This document shows positions 35,522 to 43,337 of a stretch of DNA of 64,000 bases, in pieces. The translations under genes were made by a program, and so were the position numbers. The stretch is taken from the NCBI GenBank assembly GCA_019636345.1, contig JAHBXQ010000002.1:806001-870000 (forward strand), given 5' to 3'. Within the stretch, counting starts at the first letter, position 1. Every line of letters begins with the position of its first letter. The notes under the pieces were generated by a model. The model saw only the letters and a list, made by a program, of their open reading frames with translations, did no database searches and was not told where the DNA came from. Origin of the DNA: Pirellulales bacterium. Its GTDB lineage: Bacteria; Planctomycetota; Planctomycetia; Pirellulales; Lacipirellulaceae.

Positions 35522-36537
35522 GATGCCGCCTTTAGTTCCTCGCGCGCGTCGACGGCGGCGGTCGGTTTGCTCTTCCCGTTCTTCGCGCGGTCGCGGCACA
35601 ATTCGGCGAAGCGCTCGGCCGCAGGGAGGCGGGCGAGCGAGGTCAGCGCCAAAGCGTGAATCGACGGCCCCCCGGCGACGCTGGCGGCGCCGACGGCAAG
35701 CGCGGCGTCAATCAACTGCTCGGCATTCGCGGGGCGCCGCTCCCAAGCGGTCAGCCCCAAGAGGGCATAGGCCAGCGAGACGGGGCTTTGCGCTTGTTGC
35801 ACCTCGGCGTCGAGATAGCTCAGCGTTCGCTCGATGGGGGGGGACTCGTCGGGGGACGAGCTCGTGTTAGCCGCCGCCAGGGTGAACGCGGCGAGCCCGC
35901 TCGGTTCGAGATGCGGCAGCAAGGTTTGTCCCAGGACCGTCGTGTTCCCGAAATTGGCCCCCCCCTCCGACAACAGGCGATCGGCGACCAGCCGCAGACC
36001 CTCGCGAACTCGCGGATGGTCGCCGTGTCCGGCGGCGCACAAGGCAAGAACGAACAGGCAGGTCGGCTCCAGCCACGAGTGGGTGTCGGCCGCCCACGAC
36101 CAGCCGACGAGCATCGTGTCGTGGCCGACGTTCGGATCCCTCGCGGCGGTCTTGCCGCGGTCTTGCAGGGCCCAGGTCGCGGCTCGCTCGATCGCCGCGG
36201 CGTATCGGGGGGATCGGCCGAGGGCATCGACCGCCAGCCACGCGAGCATCGCCAGCGCCGTGCACCACCGGGGCTCGTCGTCCTCGGCCGAGACGCCGAC
36301 GGCGCCCGACTTCTGCTGCAACCTGGCGAGCCAGTCGGCGGCGTTCGCGGCCGCGTCGATGCGCCCATGTCCTGCCAGCGAGATTGCGGTCCATGCGGCC
36401 GGCTCGGCGGCCGAGGGTTGGCCGGGGCGATAGCTCCACGTCGTCGCCGCCGCCAGCGCAGCAAGCGCCGCGCTGTTCGAAGCCGGCGCGGCGGCTGCGT
36501 CGGGCTGGTCGTCGAGGGAGAGCGAGTCGGGGGGCAT
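35518..36537 (-). CDS. Hypothetical protein, prenyltransferase/squalene-cyclase-like fold
   Basis: A 339-residue protein made of repeated helical pairs such as WTAISLAGHGRIDAAANAADWLARLQQKSGAVGV and TCLFVLALCAAGHGDHPRVREGLRLVADRLL, the pattern of (alpha/alpha) toroid proteins of the squalene-hopene cyclase/prenyltransferase superfamily. No QW or DxDD catalytic motif is seen, so enzymatic cyclisation is doubtful. There is no signal peptide from ATG 36537. It is translationally coupled to the DUF362 gene downstream, suggesting that they work together. Confidence 0.6.
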   Translation of the reverse strand: MPPDSLSLDDQPDAAAAPASNSAALAALAAATTWSYRPGQPSAAEPAAWTAISLAGHGRIDAAANAADWLARLQQKSGAVGVSAEDDEPRWCTALAMLAWLAVDALGRSPRYAAAIERAATWALQDRGKTAARDPNVGHDTMLVGWSWAADTHSWLEPTCLFVLALCAAGHGDHPRVREGLRLVADRLLSEGGANFGNTTVLGQTLLPHLEPSGLAAFTLAAANTSSSPDESPPIERTLSYLDAEVQQAQSPVSLAYALLGLTAWERRPANAEQLIDAALAVGAASVAGGPSIHALALTSLARLPAAERFAELCRDRAKNGKSKPTAAVDAREELKAAS

Positions 36538-36950
36538 GCCGATTGAGACTGCGAATCCTTCGCGGGAAGACCTTCGGCTCCGCCAGGAGGGTCGACGACG
36601 ACGCATCCTGGTTGCCATTCCGCCATGCATGCGAGCAGGCGCCGTTGCGTTGCTGCAACAACGCGTCGCGGCGGCGGCGACTGGGTCGATTGTATCGGCT
36701 TGCCAGGGAGAAAGTAGGCGAGTTTCACGCCCCCCGTTTTGACATCAGGGGAAGCTGACATAGGTTTCAGGTGGAGTCGGAGACAGCATGTCGACGGCTT
36801 CGGGCGACGCTAGCAGGCGTTGCCGGCGAGGGGTTCTCTTCTGATTTCGGCCGTCGCGAATGCGGGTTTTCCCGCCGCGAGGGCGTCCCCAGGACGGGGG
36901 CGAGATCGAGAGGGCCGCCGCCACGTTGAGCCTGCTGCGTCCTCATCCTC

Positions 36951-37045
36951 GATAAGGGCAACCTGCCGGCCGCCAGGCCGACGGGGCGCAAAGCCATGGG
37001 GGCGCCGGCCGCGAACGCGGTCGGCGAGAAGCCCGGCTGCCGAAG
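36951..37045 (+). ncRNA. GEMM-I (cyclic di-GMP-I type) riboswitch aptamer
   Basis: The order of conserved elements matches the GEMM-I class: AAGGGCAACC at 36954-36963, a hairpin (GGCC/GGCC core with GCCA loop, 36968-36979), the signature GGGGCGCAAAGCC (36983-36995), then ATGGGGGC, a nine-pair hairpin (GCCGGCCGC with GCGGTCGGC, tetraloop GAAC), and the 3' strand AAGCCCGGCTGCCGAA (37029-37044), which pairs back to GGCAACC. It lies 230 bases upstream of flp in a 737-base gap. Whether it prefers c-di-GMP or cyclic AMP-GMP cannot be decided by eye. Confidence 0.85.
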
Positions 37046-37052
37046 GGATGCA

Positions 37053-37111
37053 GCGTCCACGGACGCAGCGGCTGGAATGGAAACACGCGAGAGTGAGACG
37101 CGTCCTTTTTT
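37053..37111 (+). terminator. Terminator/antiterminator platform of the riboswitch
   Basis: GCGTC (37053-37057) can pair with GACGC (37062-37066), or GGACGC (37061-37066) can instead pair with GCGTCC (37100-37105) directly before TTTTTT (37106-37111); an inner ACGCG/CGCGT hairpin (37085-37089 with 37099-37103) supports the terminator. Two exclusive structures just after the aptamer suggest ligand control of transcription. Confidence 0.65.
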
Positions 37112-37274
37112 ACTAATCATGAGGCCGACGCGATCGTCAGTTTGCAGGCTCGCTCCCTTGGACAGGAGCGACGATCGTCAGGTCGCAAGCGGGAGTCTGA
37201 ACCAACACTTGCTCCCGACAACCAAAGTGGGCGTCGCGTTCCGCCGCTGGAACCGACCCCGAGCGGAGGATCCT

Positions 37275-37451
37275 ATGAAGTTGTTTGCTCAGAAGGTACA
37301 GCGTTTCCTCGTCTCGGAAGACGGCCCGACCGCCGTCGAGTACGCCGTGATGCTGGCGTTGATCGTGATCGTGTGCTTGACCGCGATTCGTTCGATCGGC
37401 AACAACGCCAATGCGACGTTCGAAAGCGTCGCCGGACAGCTCGGCAGCTAG
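37275..37451 (+). CDS. flp: Flp/Fap-type pilin
   Basis: A 58-residue type IVb prepilin, the major subunit of the Tad pilus. The processing site is SEDG-PTAVEYAVMLALIVIV: cleavage after Gly with Glu-Tyr at +5/+6, then a hydrophobic polymerisation helix. The leader MKLFAQKVQRFLV is short and basic. GGAGGA precedes ATG 37275. A further hairpin (37150-37171) lies between the riboswitch terminator and the gene. It is followed by a strong terminator, so pilin would be transcribed in excess over the assembly genes. Confidence 0.95.
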   Translation: MKLFAQKVQRFLVSEDGPTAVEYAVMLALIVIVCLTAIRSIGNNANATFESVAGQLGS

Positions 37452-37501
37452 TCGCTGCGTCGTCGACGCCCGTTCTTGGATGTCTAGGGTATGACATACG
37501 A

Positions 37502-37536
37502 CCTCTCGGGGGAGGGATTCCCCCGAGAGGTTTTTT
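37502..37536 (+). terminator. Strong intrinsic terminator after flp
   Basis: CCTCTCGGGGG (37502-37512) pairs perfectly with CCCCCGAGAGG (37520-37530), followed by TTTTTT. Partial read-through would set the pilin-to-machinery ratio. Confidence 0.92.
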
Positions 37537-37756
37537 CATGCGCATGATTTTGCCGGACAGCGACGCAACCGGGGGAGTTTCCCGGGCTGGAGCAGTCGCG
37601 CCGATTGCGCGGGGGGGCGAGAGTTTGCATGTGACGACCGCTAAGCCGACACGCTTCGGATCGGCGAGCTAAGGTTGTGGTGTCCGGTCGTGGGGGCGCC
37701 GCGCGGGCGGAGCGTCTCCGCGCCGCTGTGCCTCGCGTATCAGGGGGAACCGTGCC

Positions 37757-37867
37757 ATGCTCAATCTCATGCCTGAAGAATTGTTCACGGCGACGTGCCA
37801 ACTGGTCTGCTTCGGCTGCGTCATGGTGACCGCCGTGGCCACGTTCTTTTGGACGCCGCGTTGGTAG
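37757..37867 (+). CDS. 36-residue single-TM protein in the Tad locus
   Basis: A very short frame reading MLNLMPEELFTATCQLVCFG and ending in an aromatic-rich, basic tail (FFWTPRW). GGGGGA lies eight bases upstream of ATG 37757. One hydrophobic segment (about 12-32) with two Cys is predicted to cross the membrane. It lies between flp and cpaA in the same direction, where the surrounding bases have no other gene. I do not recognise a family; it may be a Tad accessory peptide or a chance frame. Confidence 0.5.
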   Translation: MLNLMPEELFTATCQLVCFGCVMVTAVATFFWTPRW

Positions 37868-37931
37868 TCGCCGCGCACGGGGCGACATTACGACTCATTG
37901 CTCACTGGTTTGCGCATTAGGGACCTCCGAC

Positions 37932-38507
37932 ATGGGTGCTTCGCAAGGATTTCTCGCTCAACTGGCCGAAACTTGGCCGGCCTGGGTCGTGACGATCACG
38001 CTGGTCGTGGCCGCGGTCATCGACGGGCTGCAGTTGAAGGTCCCCAACTGGATTACGTTTCCGATGATCATCAGCGGCTGGGTCTACAGCGCCGTGCTGT
38101 CCCCCTACGCCGGCTGGGAAGGACTGTGGCTGAGCCTGATCGGCACGGCCGTCGGACTGGCCCTGCTGTTGCCCGCTTACGCGATCGGCGGCATGGGGGC
38201 GGGGGACGTCAAGCTGCTGGCCGGGGTCGGCGCCTGGATGTGGGGGACGATCACGTTTTACGCCTTTGCGGTGTCGGCGCTGGTGGGCGGGGTCATCGCG
38301 GTGGGGATGGTCCTCTACAAGCGATCGTGGAACAAGCACCGCGACCAGTTCTTTTCAATTCTCAACGAGATCGCCACGGTCAAAGACCCCGAACAGCTGG
38401 CAGCGATCGCCGCCGAGCGCAAGCCGCGGATGTTTCTGTTGCCGTACGGGATTCCGATCGCGATTGGCTCGATCGCCTACTTCGCCTGGACGGGGATGCT
38501 GAGCTAG
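37932..38507 (+). CDS. cpaA: Prepilin peptidase CpaA/TadV (A24)
   Basis: Membrane aspartic peptidase that cleaves Flp prepilin. The 191-residue protein has the two catalytic Asp in AAVIDGLQLKVPNWITFP and GGMGAGDVKLLAGVGAW, the latter being the GxGD motif. About six TM helices are present and there is no N-terminal methylase domain, as in the short Tad-type enzymes. A longer loop of about 45 polar residues precedes the last helix. The start at ATG 37932 lies 65 bases after the 36-residue frame. Confidence 0.93.
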   Translation: MGASQGFLAQLAETWPAWVVTITLVVAAVIDGLQLKVPNWITFPMIISGWVYSAVLSPYAGWEGLWLSLIGTAVGLALLLPAYAIGGMGAGDVKLLAGVGAWMWGTITFYAFAVSALVGGVIAVGMVLYKRSWNKHRDQFFSILNEIATVKDPEQLAAIAAERKPRMFLLPYGIPIAIGSIAYFAWTGMLS

Positions 38508-38796
38508 CGGGGCGTTGGGCGTCGCTCGCTAGGGCCGTGTTCGGCTAGCCGGCGGGCGCCAGCAGCGACGAAACCCCGTTTGTTTCATCTTCGACTGATC
38601 CGATTATTCGGCTGATGCCGAAGAAACCGACGAGCGCGGGGAGGATCGCCTCCTCGGGCTCGCCGTACGCGGACTGCGACGACGTGTCGCGACGCGTTCG
38701 GGCGCCGGCAAGGTCCGTGCGGCTGCGACTCGTCGCCCGGCAACCCGGGCGATCAACCGACCAATTTGAACCGCGACCTTGCACCAGGGGGGTGTC

Positions 38797-39885
38797 ATGC
38801 GTCCGAAGTCTCTCGTATTGCTTGCGCTTGCGCTGGGCTGCGGGCTGATCGCCTCGATCGGCATCAGCCAGGTGCTCGATAACAACAGCAAGCCTGCGCG
38901 CGTCGAGACCGCGCCGATCTACGTCGCCCAGCAGAACATCAACGTCAACGATCCGATCACGGACGCGATGGTGGTGCTCGAGGAATGGCCCAAGGACAAG
39001 GTGCCGCCCGGGGCGATCGTCAAGTGGGAGGACATCGAGGACCGCCGCCCGCGGACCAACATCTACCAGGGCGAGCCGCTGTTGAACTCGAAACTGCTCG
39101 CCAAGGGGCAGATCAGCGACCCGACGCAGGGGGTCCCCGACGGCATGCGACTCAAAACGATGTCGGTCGACGCCACAAAGAGCGCCGCCGGCTTGCTGAG
39201 CCCCGGCGACCGAGTCGACGTGCAGATCTTCGTCGCGCGGAACGAACAGCAGGGGATCGAGAAGCCGTTCACCAAGATCTTCCTGCAGAACATCCGCGTC
39301 TACGCTGTCGACCAGACCATCGACCGCAGCATGGACGGCAACGAGGCCCGCAACGTGGCCAAGACGGTGTCGCTGATCGTCACCCCGTCGCAGGCCAATC
39401 GGATCACGCTGGCCGAGAACTTGGGGACGATCACGCTGATCCCCCGCAATCCGGACGACGAGGCTGAGGTCGACGATTATGAGCAGGACATCGAATCGCT
39501 GCTGAACCCCAGCACGGCGAACTCGCGGAGCCGGGAAAGCTTGACCAAGGCGGATCGCCCCGGGGACGAGCAGTCCGGCCCTGGCGCCATGGAATCGCTC
39601 AAGGCCTTCATGGAAGCGGCCATGGCGCAGAACTCCGCCCGGCAAGCTGCGCCGGGGCTCCAGCCCGGCAGGCCGTTCCAGATGACGATCATTTACCCGG
39701 ACGAGGTCGAGCGGTTGCAGTTCTCCGACGGGCAATTGCTCGTTCCGGCGGCCCCGAGCCAGGCGGGCGGCGCGCCGTTCGTGTCGCCGGCGCCGCAGGA
39801 GCCTGCGGCGCCGCAGGGCGCCGACGGCGACGGAGGCACGCTGCAACTGCCGCCCGATTTCCCGATCGACTTGCAGGTGAAGTAA
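38797..39885 (+). CDS. cpaB: Flp pilus assembly protein CpaB/RcpC
   Basis: Periplasmic/membrane-anchored assembly factor of the Tad outer-membrane complex. The N-terminus is a signal anchor (SLVLLALALGCGLIASIGIS), followed by an SAF domain (TAPIYVAQQNINVNDPITDAMVVLEEWP to about residue 110) and an RcpC-type domain (KTMSVDATKSAAGLLSPGDRVDVQIF, KTVSLIVTPSQANRITLAENLGTITLIPRNP). The 362-residue product has a Pro/Gly/Ala-rich C-terminal tail longer than in proteobacterial CpaB. ATG 38797 has AGGGGGG seven bases upstream. The 289-base gap before it holds no gene. Confidence 0.92.
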   Translation: MRPKSLVLLALALGCGLIASIGISQVLDNNSKPARVETAPIYVAQQNINVNDPITDAMVVLEEWPKDKVPPGAIVKWEDIEDRRPRTNIYQGEPLLNSKLLAKGQISDPTQGVPDGMRLKTMSVDATKSAAGLLSPGDRVDVQIFVARNEQQGIEKPFTKIFLQNIRVYAVDQTIDRSMDGNEARNVAKTVSLIVTPSQANRITLAENLGTITLIPRNPDDEAEVDDYEQDIESLLNPSTANSRSRESLTKADRPGDEQSGPGAMESLKAFMEAAMAQNSARQAAPGLQPGRPFQMTIIYPDEVERLQFSDGQLLVPAAPSQAGGAPFVSPAPQEPAAPQGADGDGGTLQLPPDFPIDLQVK

Positions 39886-39993
39886 CCCAGGACGCGCGAG
39901 TCGCACGTCGGGCGACAAGGACGTTGCCGCGGCGAGCACTGACTAACGATCCAGCGACGTCGGTCGCCATGATCCAGCGAAGGAAGTACAAGG

Positions 39994-41703
39994 ATGTACC
40001 GATTGCTCACCCCGCACCGCAGCCGCTTCGGCCGGCGCGCCGCCCTGGTCGCGATGCTGACTTCGATCTTCTCGGGGCCGGGCGCTTCGTCCGCCCCCGC
40101 GGCGACCGGCGAGTCGGTCATCCGGCAAGTGACCCAGGCGAACGAGCGCCTGGAGATGACCGTCAACACCAGCCAGATTCTGACGCTCGGGACCCGCATC
40201 CCGCGGATGGTGGTCAACAATCCGGAATTGGTGACGGTGACCCCGATCAGCGAGTCGCAGGTCCAGGTGGCCGCCCGCAAGCCGGGCGTTACGCAGATCA
40301 ACTTGTGGGACGAGAACGACCAAGTCTACACGATCGACCTGGCGATCTTCGGCGACGTCCGCGAACTCGAAATGCAGCTCAAGCGGATGTACCCCGGGTC
40401 GTCGCTGCGGCTCGTGAAACTGGCGAACAGCCTTGTGCTGGAAGGACAGGTCGATCGGCCGGAGATCATCACGACGATCCGCGAGCTGGCTCAGGATTAC
40501 GCCCCGAAAGTGGTCAACGACATCACCGTCGGCGGCGTCCAGCAGGTCGTGCTCAAGGTGAAGGTCATGGAGGTCTCGCGGACCAAGCTGCGGCGGATGG
40601 GGACCGACTTTGCGATCTTCGGCCCCAACGGCTTCGTGGGCTCCAGCGTCTCGGGGATCATCGCGTCGATCAACGCCGGCACGCAGACTGCCGGCACGGG
40701 GATCAACACGGTGGCGTTCGGCGTGACCAACGGCAACACGAAGTTCCTCGGCTTCCTCGATTGGCTTGAGCAAAACAACGTCTCCAAGGTGCTCGCCGAG
40801 CCGACGCTCACGACCCTCAGCGGTCGGCCGGCCATGTTCAACGCCGGCGGCGAGTTGCCGATCCTCGTCCCTTCAGGCCTGGGGCAGACGACGATCGAGT
40901 ACAAACCCTTCGGCACGCAGGTCGACTTCCTGCCAATCGTGCTCGGCGACGGCAACATCCGCCTGGAAGTTCGTCCCCGCGTGAGCGAGATCGACGACAC
41001 CCGGAGCGTGACCGTCAACGGCTTCACCGTCCCCGCGCTCAAGGTGCGCATGGTCGAGACGGCCGTAGAAATGAAGGCCGGACAGACGCTGGCCCTCGCC
41101 GGGCTGATTCAGGAGCGGGTCGAAGGCCAAAGCCGGTCGTTGCCGTTCATCGGCGACCTGCCGGTCGTGGGTTTGCCGTTTCGCAAGGTGCAGGAACAGG
41201 TCAACGAGATCGAACTGTTGATCTTGGTGACGCCCGACTACGCCGGCGCGCTCGACCCGTACGAAGTGCCGCCTTGCGGTCCCGGGATGGAGACGATGTC
41301 GCCCAGTCACAGCGACCTGTATTGCAAGGCGCACCTCGAAGTGCCGTCGTGCGGCCCCTGCGGCGCGGGGGGAGCCTGCCAGGGCGGGGGGTGCGCTCCC
41401 GGCTCGGTCGGCGGAGTTCAGATGCCCGCCGGGGCGGCGGTCATGGCGACCGACGACGGCGAGATCTACTCCAACGGTCCGATCTACTCTCCGGCTCCCG
41501 CGACGAGGTTCGTCCCGGCCGAGCCGCTCACGGTCCCCGAGCCGGCCGACGCCCGCGGGCTCGAAATGCCCGAGCCTTCGGCCGGCGTCCGCCCGGACAA
41601 TCGGAACAATCCGACCGTCCGGTCCGCGACGACCGCGCGGTTGCGCCGCCCGACCGCGACGCCCGGTTTGATTGGTCCGGTGGGCTACGACGTGCAAAAG
41701 TAA
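39994..41703 (+). CDS. cpaC: Tad pilus secretin CpaC/RcpA
   Basis: Outer-membrane secretin through which the pilus passes. The 569-residue protein has an N-terminal export signal region, a BON/pilus-assembly N-domain (LTLGTRIPRMVVNNPELVTVTPISESQVQVAARKPG), an N1-like segment and the secretin core with LAEPTLTTLSGRPAMFNAGGELPILVP and IRLEVRPRVSEIDDTRS. MVETAVEMKAGQTLALAGLIQE closes the domain. After about residue 415 there is an unusual tail of about 150 residues rich in Cys, Gly and Pro (PSCGPCGAGGACQGGGC). Spacing of 108 bases from cpaB supports one operon. Confidence 0.93.
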   Translation: MYRLLTPHRSRFGRRAALVAMLTSIFSGPGASSAPAATGESVIRQVTQANERLEMTVNTSQILTLGTRIPRMVVNNPELVTVTPISESQVQVAARKPGVTQINLWDENDQVYTIDLAIFGDVRELEMQLKRMYPGSSLRLVKLANSLVLEGQVDRPEIITTIRELAQDYAPKVVNDITVGGVQQVVLKVKVMEVSRTKLRRMGTDFAIFGPNGFVGSSVSGIIASINAGTQTAGTGINTVAFGVTNGNTKFLGFLDWLEQNNVSKVLAEPTLTTLSGRPAMFNAGGELPILVPSGLGQTTIEYKPFGTQVDFLPIVLGDGNIRLEVRPRVSEIDDTRSVTVNGFTVPALKVRMVETAVEMKAGQTLALAGLIQERVEGQSRSLPFIGDLPVVGLPFRKVQEQVNEIELLILVTPDYAGALDPYEVPPCGPGMETMSPSHSDLYCKAHLEVPSCGPCGAGGACQGGGCAPGSVGGVQMPAGAAVMATDDGEIYSNGPIYSPAPATRFVPAEPLTVPEPADARGLEMPEPSAGVRPDNRNNPTVRSATTARLRRPTATPGLIGPVGYDVQK

Positions 41704-41808
41704 GCTACGTTAGCACAAAGGGAAGTTCCCTGTGCGCGGCCGAGCCTTTGCGCCCGGCTGCCGTCGTGCGTCGAGCAAGCCCTCGTCGGCTCGCTCCGAA
41801 AGGCTTTC

Positions 41809-43011
41809 ATGTCGAGCGTCCTGCGTATCGCCGTCGTCGAACCGAACGACTCCAAGCGGGAAGCCCTCAAGGGGGTGCTTCTGGCGTTGGAGACGGTCTG
41901 GCTTGAGGCCGAGTGCTCGCGCTACGAGTTCTTCGTCGACGTCGTCGAGCAGACCAAGCCCGAGATTTGCCTGATCGGGATGGACGCCGACCCGAGTCGG
42001 GCGACGGCGCTGATCCACGAGGTTCTCGCCAAGTGTCCGCAGACTTCCGTGCTGGTCTGCAGCAGTTCGACCGACGGGCGGCTGATACTCGACGCGATGC
42101 GAGCCGGGGCGAAGGAGTTTCTCACCGAACCGGTCAAGAGCGAGGATCTCTCCACCTCGATTCAACGGATCCGTCGGCAGTCGAACGTCGCCAGCGGGAC
42201 TGTCGAGGTCGGCGGGTGCAACGTCATCTCCGTCGCCGGAGCCACTGGCGGCGTCGGGGGCTCGAGCGTGGCGGTCAATCTGGCCTGCGCTCTGGCCGCG
42301 GACCCCAAGCACTCGGTCGTGCTGATCGATCTCGATCTCGCCCTGGGAGACGCTGACGTCTTCCTCGACACGATCCCCGAATACACGCTAGCCGACGTCT
42401 CGCAAAACGTCGAGCGGCTCGATCTGACGCTGCTCAAAAAATCGCTGACCAAACACTCGTCCGGCGTGCACTTGCTGCCCCGGCCGCTGCAGCTTGAAGA
42501 CGCCCAGATGATCACTGCCGAAAAACTGCAGCGAATCATCGGGTTGATGAAGACCTCGTTCTCGCACATCGTTCTCGATCTTTCGAAGAGCTTCAGCCGG
42601 ATCGACCTGGCGGCGCTGCGGGCTTCGGACCAGATCCTGATGATCACGCAGCTCGACCTGCCGTGTCTGCGGAACGTCGTGCGACTGATGATGACGTTCG
42701 ACGACGACCCCGAGATCCGCGACAAGGTGCGGATCGTCGTGAATCGCTTCGGCCAAGACTCGGGGCAGATCAGCCTGCGCAAGGCTCGCGAGACGGTGGG
42801 CCGGGACATTTATTGGCAAATTCCCAACGATTATCGCGTGATGGTCGAGGTGCGCAACAACGGCGTGCCGCTCTTGGAGCACGCCCCCAAGGCGCCGATT
42901 ACGCAGTCGATCGGCCAGTTGGCCGACTCGCTGTGCGGCAAGGCGCCGAGCGAGGACGACGCCGGCGGCAAGGGTCGGCGGTGGCTCAATCTCTGGCCGG
43001 CCCGCGCGTAA
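41809..43011 (+). CDS. cpaE: Tad localisation ATPase CpaE/TadZ with degenerate P-loop
   Basis: A 400-residue protein placing the pilus machine at the cell pole in other systems. Residues 1-125 form an atypical receiver domain (VVEPNDSKREALKG; Asp in IGMDADPS; the usual Lys is Glu in FLTEPVKS). A MinD/ParA-like domain follows, in which the P-loop reads GATGGVGGSSVAVN: the GKS/T lysine is replaced by Gly. Walker A' VVLIDLDLALGDADVFLD and the switch VLDLSKSFSRID are recognisable. Loss of the lysine suggests weak or absent ATP hydrolysis. It ends 326 bases before cpaF. Confidence 0.93.
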   Translation: MSSVLRIAVVEPNDSKREALKGVLLALETVWLEAECSRYEFFVDVVEQTKPEICLIGMDADPSRATALIHEVLAKCPQTSVLVCSSSTDGRLILDAMRAGAKEFLTEPVKSEDLSTSIQRIRRQSNVASGTVEVGGCNVISVAGATGGVGGSSVAVNLACALAADPKHSVVLIDLDLALGDADVFLDTIPEYTLADVSQNVERLDLTLLKKSLTKHSSGVHLLPRPLQLEDAQMITAEKLQRIIGLMKTSFSHIVLDLSKSFSRIDLAALRASDQILMITQLDLPCLRNVVRLMMTFDDDPEIRDKVRIVVNRFGQDSGQISLRKARETVGRDIYWQIPNDYRVMVEVRNNGVPLLEHAPKAPITQSIGQLADSLCGKAPSEDDAGGKGRRWLNLWPARA

Positions 43012-43200
43012 GCGCGCAACCGGCAGGGCTCGGGATTCGTACCGACTCGCGAGCCCCAGGAAGCTGACGCGGGCGGTACGAAGCCGGTCGACTCCTGTCA
43101 TCGTTCTCCTCTGCGGCGCAATCGCTGCAATCGTCGCACTCGATTCGGCCGACTCGCGGCACGAGTTGCGGTCCGCGCGTTCTGGGCGATCCCCCCGGAT

Positions 43201-43260
43201 GGTGAGCTATGTTTGCATGACGCAAAATCTCACCCCCCCTGCGCCGCCATGCAGGCGGCG
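43201..43260 (+). promoter_or_regulatory. Structured leader upstream of cpaF
   Basis: Nested pairing GGTGAG (43201-43206) with CTCACC (43229-43234) and TTTGC (43212-43216) with GCAAA (43222-43226), followed by a hairpin CGCCGCC (43242-43248) with GGCGGCG (43254-43260). It lies in the 326-base gap before cpaF, which holds no gene. No known class recognised. Confidence 0.4.
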
Positions 43261-43337
43261 GTCGTGTCGCGCGAAGTGCCGCGCGGACGCCGACCGTCCC
43301 TCCCTGCCGGTCAGCCTTGATTCGCCCGGATGTCGTC

